DNA of 9,337 nt from DASQDT01 sp036380435 (GTDB lineage: Bacteria > Acidobacteriota > Blastocatellia > Pyrinomonadales > Pyrinomonadaceae): contig DASVES010000009.1 of NCBI GenBank assembly GCA_036380435.1, positions 1 to 9,337 on the forward strand, in the 5' to 3' direction. Positions 1 through 5,124 of the stretch are shown one piece after another. The translations under genes were made by a program, and so were the position numbers. The notes under the pieces were generated by a model, which saw only the letters and a program-made list of their open reading frames with translations, ran no database searches and was not told the origin of the DNA. How positions within the stretch are numbered: position 1 is the stretch's first letter; each line of letters starts with the position of its first letter.

Positions 1-1431
1 GTGCTGCTCACGCGCCGCGCCGCCTTGAAGAAACCCGTGCTCGCCTTCGCGGGCGTGATGCAGACCGTCCCCAGCCTCGCCCTCTTCGGCTTCCTCATTC
101 CGCTCCCGCTGCTCGGCATCGGCGCGCGCACCGCCACCGTCGCCCTCATCCTCTACGCGCTGCTGCCCATCATCCGCAACACGGTCGCCGGCATCGAGGG
201 CGTCGAGCGCAGCGTGCGCGAGGCGGCCGTGGCGATGGGCATGACGGACGCTCAGATTCTCCGGCAGGTGGAGCTGCCGCTGGCCACGCCCGTCATCCTC
301 GCGGGCGTCCGCGTGGCGACGGTGATTACGGTCGGCGTGGCGACGGTCGCGGCCTTCATCGGCGCCGGGGGATTGGGCACGCTCATCTATCGTGGCCTGC
401 GACAGTATGACAACGCGCTCATCCTCGCCGGCGCCATCCCGGCGGCGCTGATGGCCCTCGCGCTCGACTGGCTGATCGGCCGCGTCGAGGCGCGCATGGA
501 CGCGGGCGCGCGTCGCGCGTCGGCGGCGCGCGCGGGAAGTGTGGGGCTACGGCGCGCGGCGTGGGCAGCGGGTGCGGTGCTCGTGGTTCTGGCTGGCGGT
601 TACGCGGCGTGGCGCGCGTCGGCGCGCGCGGATTTGGCGGTCGGGTCGAAGGATTTCACGGAGTCGATTATTCTCGCGGAGGTGTTGTCGCAGATGCTCG
701 AAGAGCGGGGCCTGCGGGTCGAGCGCAAGTTCGAGCTGGGCGGAAACCTCCCACACGACTCGCTGTTGGCCGGTGAGATCGACGCCTATCCCGAGTACAC
801 CGGCACCTCCTACACGGCCATCCTCAAGCACGCGCCCGAGACCGACCCGCGCGCCGTCTACGAGCAGGTCAGGCGCGAGTACGCGGAGCAGTTCGGCGTG
901 GAGGTCGGAGCGCCGCTCGGCTTCGAGAACACCTTCGCCATCCTCGTGCGCGGGGAGGAGGCGCGTCGCCTGAACCTGCGCACGGTCTCCGACGCCGTCG
1001 CGCACGCCCCGCGCTGGCGCGCCGGCTTCGGACAGGACTTCATGTCGCGCGCCGACGGCTACGAGGGCTTCGCGCGCGCCTACGGCCTGCGGTTCGACGC
1101 GCGCCCGCGTGAGATGGACTTGACGCTCACCTATCGCGCGCTCGCCGACCGGCAGGTGGACATCATCGCCGGCAACTCCACCGACGGCATGATCGGCGCG
1201 CTCGACCTCGCGCAGCTCGAAGACGACCGGCGCTACTTCCCGCCCTACGAGGCCGTGCTCCTCTTCCGCCGCGACACGCTCGCGCGCCACACCCAAGCGC
1301 GCGAAGTCCTCGCACGCCTCGCCGGCTCCATCAACACCGAAGAGATGCGCCGCCTCAACAACGAGGTGGACGAGCGCAAGCGCCCCATCCCGGAAGTCGT
1401 CCGCGAGTGGAGAAGAGAGAAGGGACTGTGA
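1..1431 (+). CDS. Osmoprotectant (glycine betaine/choline-type) ABC transporter, fused permease and substrate-binding protein, 5' partial
   Basis: This is the membrane and binding part of an importer for quaternary ammonium compounds, with a permease domain followed in the same chain by its binding domain. Numbering starts at the window edge. Residues 1-165 are hydrophobic permease helices. They include the EAA loop that contacts the ATPase (E74-A-A, G80, then L-P at 92-93). Residues 188-204 form one more membrane segment that would tether the next domain outside the membrane. Residues 211-476 match an OpuAC/OsmF-like binding domain: 'GSKDFTES', 'GEIDAYPEYTGTSY' around 258-271, 'NSTDGMIGALDL' and 'DDRRYFPPYEA'. 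The frame is open to base 1 and the first permease helix is missing, so the GTG at position 1 is not the true start. The ATPase gene is expected upstream, outside the window. The exact substrate cannot be read from the sequence. Confidence 0.93.
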   Translation: MLLTRRAALKKPVLAFAGVMQTVPSLALFGFLIPLPLLGIGARTATVALILYALLPIIRNTVAGIEGVERSVREAAVAMGMTDAQILRQVELPLATPVILAGVRVATVITVGVATVAAFIGAGGLGTLIYRGLRQYDNALILAGAIPAALMALALDWLIGRVEARMDAGARRASAARAGSVGLRRAAWAAGAVLVVLAGGYAAWRASARADLAVGSKDFTESIILAEVLSQMLEERGLRVERKFELGGNLPHDSLLAGEIDAYPEYTGTSYTAILKHAPETDPRAVYEQVRREYAEQFGVEVGAPLGFENTFAILVRGEEARRLNLRTVSDAVAHAPRWRAGFGQDFMSRADGYEGFARAYGLRFDARPREMDLTLTYRALADRQVDIIAGNSTDGMIGALDLAQLEDDRRYFPPYEAVLLFRRDTLARHTQAREVLARLAGSINTEEMRRLNNEVDERKRPIPEVVREWRREKGL

Positions 1432-1433
1432 GG

Positions 1434-1530
1434 AAGGCAAAAGTAAAAAGGCAAAAGGCAAAAGTGAAGACGCAGACGGCACACCGCGTCATCTTCACTT
1501 TTGCCTTTTAACTTTTGCCTTTTAACTTTT
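1434..1530. repeat. Heptanucleotide-repeat palindrome, AAAAGGC family
   Basis: Each arm is built from 7-bp units (AAAAGGC, AAAAGTG, AAAAGTT). The core is a perfect 18-bp inverted repeat, AAAAGGCAAAAGTGAAGA at 1453-1470 and its complement at 1492-1509, with a 21-nt loop. Further degenerate heptamers extend both arms outward. It fills the gap between the stops of two convergent genes, 3 nt from one and 4 nt from the other. Both outer arms give U-rich RNA, so it could also work as a bidirectional terminator; that role is inferred. It resembles the short tandemly repeated heptamers described in cyanobacteria in unit length only. Confidence 0.85.
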
Positions 1531-1533
1531 TAT

Positions 1534-1929
1534 TTAGCCCTTGCGGATCATCGTGACGCGCACGGGCTGGTCGAGGCTGTTGGTGAGGACTTGAACCTTC
1601 TGCGTGGCGAAACCCTTGGCCTTGAGCGTGAGCGTGAGGCGGCCCATATGGAGCGGGGGCAGGACGGAGACGCCGCGGGCGTCAGTCCAGTTCCACGACT
1701 CGCAGGTGAAGCCGTCAGTGCGGTTCGACCTGAGGTCGGCGCGCACCCCCTGGACGGGGTTGCCCTGTTCGTCAACGACGCGCAGGTCGAGGCGGCCGAT
1801 GCCGTTCGGCTCGCGCGGCGCGCGGCCCATGTTCGGGATGTCGTCCCCGCTCTGCGACGACCCTGCTTGCGCGAACGCGCCGGTCGCGGATACGAGAACC
1901 AAGAGGGTTAAGAGAAACAGTTTACGCAT
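1534..1929 (-). CDS. Small secreted protein with a carboxypeptidase-regulatory/Ig-like beta-sandwich domain
   Basis: The product is 131 residues and of unknown function. Residues 1-20 are a clear Sec signal peptide (MRKLF, a Leu/Val-rich core, then 'GAFA' before Q21). A short Ser/Asp-rich linker follows. Residues 44-128 look like a transthyretin-like carboxypeptidase-regulatory domain: 'GRLDLRVVDEQGNPVQGVRADL', a 'TDARGVSVLPPL' turn, 'GRLTLTLKAKGFATQKVQV' and a final 'VRVTMI' strand. Domains of this type are usually structural or adhesive modules of exported proteins. The frame stays open upstream to 2019, but the start at 1929 is preferred because it places the signal peptide at the N-terminus. 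It also has AGGAG (complement of 1939-1943) 9 nt upstream. The gene converges with the transporter gene and diverges from the GlsB-like gene. Confidence 0.8.
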   Translation of the reverse strand: MRKLFLLTLLVLVSATGAFAQAGSSQSGDDIPNMGRAPREPNGIGRLDLRVVDEQGNPVQGVRADLRSNRTDGFTCESWNWTDARGVSVLPPLHMGRLTLTLKAKGFATQKVQVLTNSLDQPVRVTMIRKG

Positions 1930-2019
1930 GAAAATATTCTCCTGCTTGTCTTTATTACTGACGTCTTGGTGAAAGGGAGTGTCCCGACGGGCCTCGGCGG
2001 AAGAGGGGACTTTCATCAC

Positions 2020-2564
2020 CGTCTGGCCGTGCCAGTTTAGGATGAGGCGCGTGGGGCGGCAGTTGCACGCGCGGGGCTTGCCGACGGAGATTTGGCGGCG
2101 CCGCTAAACCTTGCGAGGGCAGAGCTTCGCGGCGGCCCGGCGGGCAAAAGGAGGGGCCGCGTCCCCGGCAGTGTTGACGAGGCGCGGCCCGTAATGTCTG
2201 GTGTTTTACTTGCATCACTTCGGCGGTCGCTGCCGCCGTGCGTCCCCGCCGGCGGGTGACGTTTAGGCCAGCGACTTTGCGCCCCGAGGCTTTCGCCCGC
2301 CGGGTTGCCTTTGTCGGTGTCTGGCGGCCCCAGCTAGCGGAGACGCGCTTTCAAGAGGGACAGGCGCGGCCGGCGACACTTACTGCTGCGGTCGTCGGAG
2401 CCGCGCTGACAGTAATGATTATATTGGCCGGTGGGGGCATTTGAAAAGAGTTATTTTCCCGACCCCGCGCCGGGCGCGACTAACTCGGCCGAAGAAGCGG
2501 AAACTTTTCTCGTCGCCTGACTGTTAAAACACTATCCGAGACCGCCGAGCCGGGGCGGGCGCGG
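2020..2564. other. Gene-free divergent intergenic region with several GC-rich inverted repeats
   Basis: No convincing gene is visible here. The short open frames are Arg/Pro-rich, lack ribosome binding sites and look like GC-rich noise. The region holds hairpin-forming or palindromic sites. There is a 7-bp stem (2047-2053 with 2066-2072) and an 18-bp quasi-palindrome, TTTGGCGGCGCCGCTAAA (2091-2108). There is also an 8-bp stem (2154-2161 with 2183-2190), CGGCGG/CCGCCG (2221-2238) and CCCGCCGGCGGG (2245-2256). It separates two divergent genes, so promoters and regulatory sites for both should lie here. I cannot assign any with confidence. Confidence 0.5.
2499..2528 (+). promoter_or_regulatory. 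Weak ECF-sigma-like promoter candidate for the GlsB-like gene
   Basis: GGAAAC (2499-2504) and GTTAAA (2523-2528) are separated by 18 bp and lie about 60 bp upstream of the start at 2589. This loosely resembles ECF-type promoters (GGAAC, 16-17 bp, GTC/TC-rich). The fit is imperfect and the spacing slightly long. No better sigma-70 pair was found nearby. A stress-type promoter would suit the gene, but this is a guess. Confidence 0.18.
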
Positions 2565-2572
2565 ATGAGACC

Positions 2573-2580
2573 GGAGGAGG
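2573..2580 (+). promoter_or_regulatory. Strong Shine-Dalgarno deciding the GlsB start
   Basis: GGAGGAGG ends 8 nt before the ATG at 2589. It rules out the in-frame upstream ATG at 2565, which lies before this site. Confidence 0.85.
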
Positions 2581-2588
2581 AACGTCAA

Positions 2589-2861
2589 ATGACTTTAATC
2601 GATCTGCTCGTGCTGCTTTTGATCGCGGGCCTGTGCGGCGCGCTGGGGCAGGCCATCAGCGGCTACTCGCGCGGCGGCTGTCTGGTGGCCATCGCGCTCG
2701 GCTTCATCGGCGCGCTCCTCGGCGGATGGATTGCGCGCGCGGCCGGGCTGCCCGAAATCTTCCCCGTCAGCGTCGGCGGAATGAACTTCCCCATCGTCTG
2801 GTCGATCATCGGCGCCGCCCTCTTCGTCGCCATCATCGGACTGCTCACGCGACGCAGATGA
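2589..2861 (+). CDS. GlsB/YeaQ/YmgE family stress-response membrane protein
   Basis: This is a 90-residue inner-membrane protein of the transglycosylase-associated family, often stress-induced, with no settled biochemical role. Three membrane helices are visible, near residues 3-23, 30-50 and 66-86. The family pattern is clear: a Gly-rich first helix, 'SRGGCLVAIALGFIGALLGGWIAR' across the second, a short loop with 'GLPEIFPVSVGG', and 'IVWSIIGAALFVAIIGLL' with a terminal Arg cluster. Length is normal for the family. The start is set by the Shine-Dalgarno at 2573-2580. The gene appears to stand alone: its stop is followed within 6 nt by a heptamer-repeat palindrome. The next gene begins 244 bp later. 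Confidence 0.9.
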   Translation: MTLIDLLVLLLIAGLCGALGQAISGYSRGGCLVAIALGFIGALLGGWIARAAGLPEIFPVSVGGMNFPIVWSIIGAALFVAIIGLLTRRR

Positions 2862-2866
2862 GGGGG

Positions 2867-2950
2867 AGTAAGCAGTGAGCAGTGAGCAGTCAAGACGCAG
2901 GACACTCAACCAGCATTGACTGCTCACTGCTTACTGCTTACTGCTTACTG
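2867..2950. repeat. Heptanucleotide-repeat palindrome, AGTGAGC/AGTAAGC family
   Basis: The left arm is AGTAAGC AGTGAGC AGTGAGC followed by AGTCAA, in strict 7-bp register. The right arm is its complement, extended by one more TACTGCT-type unit. Positions 2867-2893 pair with 2916-2942 over 27 bp with one mismatch (at 2877, a G:T in RNA), leaving a 22-nt loop. It starts 6 nt after the stop of the GlsB-like gene. The sequence is unrelated to the AAAAGGC family, but the architecture is the same. The strong predicted hairpin may end or stabilise the upstream transcript. Confidence 0.88.
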
Positions 2951-3105
2951 TCTCCTCACCCTTCCGCCTCGCGTCCTGCTTTTGCTACACTCGCGTGTAA
3001 AGAATCTCCCTTATTTGAAGTGACGGTCTTGGTGGTTGCGCGGCATCGTGGGGCGAAAGAGTCTCGGGGCGCGCGACGCGGGAAGAGTTTCGGCAAGGTT
3101 TTTTT

Positions 3106-4827
3106 ATGAGCGCCACCCGACAGGCCAGATATTCGGAGGTGCGTCGCCCCCAGGGCGCGCCCGACCTCAATCACTTTCGCAGGCGCTACCCGCTGACGGT
3201 GGCGGCGCTCGGCGCGCTGCCCGAGCGGGAGGCGTGGCTCGGGCGCATCTGGGAGGAGGAGGCGCGCTGGCGCGAGTCGTCGCGAGTCGTCGGCGTCGCG
3301 GCAGAGGTGATCGTGCGCGGCGGGCCGCCGGCGGGGTCGGAGGTGGAGGGCGAGTTCGAGGTGGTCTGCGCCGGCGGCGGTCTCGGACTGCTGTACGCGG
3401 CGGTGCTGGGCGCGCGCCACGGGCGTCGCGTGCTGGTCTTCGACGAGGGCGAGGTGGGCCGCGCGGCGCGCGTCTGGAACGTCTCGGGCGAAGACCTGAC
3501 GGGGCTTGAGCGCGCCGGGCTGTTTACGAGAGAAGAGATCGAGGGCGCGGTCGCGAACCGCCGCCGCGCGGGGTTCGTCAAATTCCACGACGCCGCGTCG
3601 CGCGTCAAGGCCGAGCGGCTGTGGGTCGAGGGCGTGCTCGACGTGGCGCTCGACGCCGACCGCCTGCTGCAACTCGCGTCGGCGAGGTTGCGCGCACGGC
3701 GGGGCTGCGCGACGCGCGACCGTCTGCGCTTCGTCCGCGCCTACGTCGAGCCGCAACGCGTGACGGTCGAGACCGAGGACGCGCGGGGCCGCCGGCAGTT
3801 GTTCGCCGCGCGGCTCTTCATCGACGCGACCGGAGCGGCCTCGCCCGTCGCGCGGCAGATCAATGACGGGCGCGCGCCGACACACGTCTGCCCGACGGTC
3901 GGGACAATCGCGCGCGGCTACTCGCGCGGCGACGCGCCCGACGCCGTGGACTTCTCCGTGGGCGAACTCCTCGTCAGCACGGAAGATGCGAGCCAGCACC
4001 GGCAACTCGTCTGGGGGGGCTTCGCCGGCGCGCCCGCAGTTGATGAGTTCACCTCCCATCTCTTTTTCTACGACGCGACGGAGTCGCCCGCCGACAAGTC
4101 TCTGCTGGAGTTGTTTGAGAATTACTTCGAGCGCCTGCCGGCCTACAAGCGGCGCGGGGCGCACTGGAGAGTGCGGCGGCCGCTGTTCGGCTACGTGCCG
4201 GGCTGGCGCCGGCAGGGCTGGCGCGGCGCTCGGTCGAAGACGGCCGACGAGCGCGTGCTGCTCGTCGGCCGTGGGGCCGGCAGCCCCCTGTCGTTCGGCG
4301 CGGCGGGCGCGCACCTGCGCGACCTCGGCAGCGTCACACATCTCGTCCACCTCGCGCTCGAAGCCGACCTCCTCGACGCGCGCTCGCTCGCCGAAGTTTG
4401 CGCGCAGGGGCCGCGCCCGGCCCCTGCCGCCGACCTCGCGGACTTCCTGCGACCGACGCCGCGCAGCGCCCCGGCCTCGGTCAACGAGACTCTGAACGCG
4501 GTGATGGCCGCGCTGCACCATCTGGACGAGTGCGTGCGGCGCGAGCTGTTTCTGGGGCGGGCGAGCTTCGGAACGCTCAAGAATATCTTCGGCCACACGG
4601 CCAAGCTCTACCCGCGCATCTTCGCGCGCGCGCGAGAGCATCTCGGCGCGCGCGGCACCGTGCTGTGGCTGGCGGGTCTGGCCGAGTCGGCCATCGCCTC
4701 ACGCCGCGGGCGTGCGGGCGCGGGCGCTCCGGGCGGCGACGAAGAAGAAGGCCGCCAACGCGACGCCGCGCAGGAGTTCGCCCGCCATCTCGCCCTCTAC
4801 AAAAAGGGTCGGGGCGCGGAACTTTAA
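3106..4827 (+). CDS. CruA/CruP-family FAD-dependent oxidoreductase (lycopene cyclase-like)
   Basis: This 573-residue flavoprotein resembles the CruA/CruP lycopene-cyclase family of green sulfur bacteria and cyanobacteria. CruA closes lycopene ends into beta-rings; CruP has a less certain role. Residues 1-83 are the usual N-terminal extension. Residues 84-113 are the nucleotide-binding fold ('EVVCAGGGLGLLYAA', ending in V-F-D). Family-like stretches follow: 'VWNVSGED' (123-130), 'GLFTREE' (138-144), 'VLDVALDADRLL' (177-188), 'FIDATGAASPVARQINDGRAP' (238-258) with 'VCPTVG', and 'FGYVPGW' (361-367). 'SPLSFGAAGAHLRDL' spans 393-407. The C-terminal helical part (459-530) also fits. One oddity is that the usual Gly-Asp near residue 388 reads 'VGRGAG'. 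ATG 3106 has only a weak AAGG 7 nt upstream. No other carotenoid gene is in view, so the substrate is uncertain and it could be another CruP-like flavoenzyme. Confidence 0.78.
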   Translation: MSATRQARYSEVRRPQGAPDLNHFRRRYPLTVAALGALPEREAWLGRIWEEEARWRESSRVVGVAAEVIVRGGPPAGSEVEGEFEVVCAGGGLGLLYAAVLGARHGRRVLVFDEGEVGRAARVWNVSGEDLTGLERAGLFTREEIEGAVANRRRAGFVKFHDAASRVKAERLWVEGVLDVALDADRLLQLASARLRARRGCATRDRLRFVRAYVEPQRVTVETEDARGRRQLFAARLFIDATGAASPVARQINDGRAPTHVCPTVGTIARGYSRGDAPDAVDFSVGELLVSTEDASQHRQLVWGGFAGAPAVDEFTSHLFFYDATESPADKSLLELFENYFERLPAYKRRGAHWRVRRPLFGYVPGWRRQGWRGARSKTADERVLLVGRGAGSPLSFGAAGAHLRDLGSVTHLVHLALEADLLDARSLAEVCAQGPRPAPAADLADFLRPTPRSAPASVNETLNAVMAALHHLDECVRRELFLGRASFGTLKNIFGHTAKLYPRIFARAREHLGARGTVLWLAGLAESAIASRRGRAGAGAPGGDEEEGRQRDAAQEFARHLALYKKGRGAEL

Positions 4828-4843
4828 GCCCCGCGCCCCGACC
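4801..4843 (-). terminator. Intrinsic terminator for the kinase/small-protein unit, inside the end of the convergent flavoprotein gene
   Basis: A perfect 13-bp GC-rich stem, GGTCGGGGCGCGG (4807-4819) with its complement at 4831-4843, has an 11-nt loop. Read on the minus strand it is followed by one C and TTTTT (complement of 4801-4805), the standard Rho-independent layout. It lies about 30 nt beyond the stop of the 72-residue gene. The stem spans the last codons and TAA (4825-4827) of the plus-strand gene. No T-run follows on the plus strand. Confidence 0.75.
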
Positions 4844-4855
4844 GCTTACCGTTTC

Positions 4856-4872
4856 GGCCGACGTGGTCGGCC
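4856..4872. repeat. Short hairpin directly after the small gene's stop
   Basis: GGCCGAC (4856-4862) and GTCGGCC (4866-4872) form a perfect 7-bp stem with a 3-nt loop. The stem abuts the TAG stop of the minus-strand gene at 4873-4875. It may add to termination or transcript stability. Confidence 0.55.
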
Positions 4873-5091
4873 CTACGGCGTGCCGGACCCAACGCCGTCG
4901 TCGGTGACGATTGTGATCGTATCGCCGGGGTTCAACGTCCGCGGCGTTTCGTTATTGATTTGCACGCTGAGCAGTCGGCCGTTCTGATTCTTGTACTTCT
5001 TACGGCCTCCGCCGCTGCCGTTGTCTTTGAACTTGTCTGATAAATCAACGGCGACGGATCCGCCTCTCACGATGATGGGGTCATCGGCCAT
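4873..5091 (-). CDS. Small hypothetical protein downstream of the kinase gene
   Basis: This is a 72-residue protein I cannot assign to a named family. It has no signal peptide or membrane segment. It starts 'MADDPIIVRGGSVAVDL', a likely pair of beta strands. A basic, Gly/Asn-rich loop follows (residues 19-38, 'DKFKDNGSGGGRKKYKNQNG'), then 'RLLSVQIN' and 'DTITIVTDD' strands and an open C-terminus. This suggests a compact all-beta fold. Gene support comes from a strong AAGGAG 8 nt before the ATG, unlike the kinase start, and from the 33-nt gap after the kinase stop. An intrinsic terminator follows. It is probably co-transcribed with the kinase and could be its substrate, partner or effector, but that is only an inference from position. 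Confidence 0.72.
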   Translation of the reverse strand: MADDPIIVRGGSVAVDLSDKFKDNGSGGGRKKYKNQNGRLLSVQINNETPRTLNPGDTITIVTDDGVGSGTP

Positions 5092-5099
5092 GAAGGTTG

Positions 5100-5105
5100 C
5101 TCCTT
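5100..5105 (-). promoter_or_regulatory. Shine-Dalgarno of the 72-residue gene
   Basis: AAGGAG on the minus strand sits 8 nt before the ATG at 5091. This near-ideal site supports the small gene as real. It also suggests the gene is translated independently of the kinase upstream. Confidence 0.8.
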
Positions 5106-5124
5106 TCAGAGTGAGGTTGCAGGG

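Noticed and set aside
547..1482. 311-codon open frame antisense to the transporter gene
   Set aside because: It starts inside the heptamer palindrome and mirrors the binding-domain coding sequence. It shows no independent motifs.
1930..2019. N-terminal extension of the secreted protein to an upstream ATG
   Set aside because: It would bury the signal peptide 30 residues inside the protein. ATG 1929 has a Shine-Dalgarno and gives a normal signal peptide.
1955..2218. 87-codon minus-strand open frame upstream of the secreted protein
   Set aside because: Pro/Arg/His-rich composition, no motif, and it sits in the likely promoter region of the real gene at 1534-1929.
2238..2444. Possible 68-residue protein with a C-terminal hydrophobic stretch
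   Set aside because: GTG start without a Shine-Dalgarno, and an Arg/Pro-rich N-terminus typical of non-coding GC-rich DNA. The hydrophobic tail alone is not enough.
2867..2950. CRISPR array
   Set aside because: The repeat units are 7 bp with no spacers and the arms are inverted rather than direct. No cas gene is present.
2956..4641. 561-codon open frame antisense to the flavoprotein gene
   Set aside because: It overlaps a gene with clear family motifs, has no domain, is extremely Arg/Ala-rich, and runs out through the promoter-proximal intergenic DNA.
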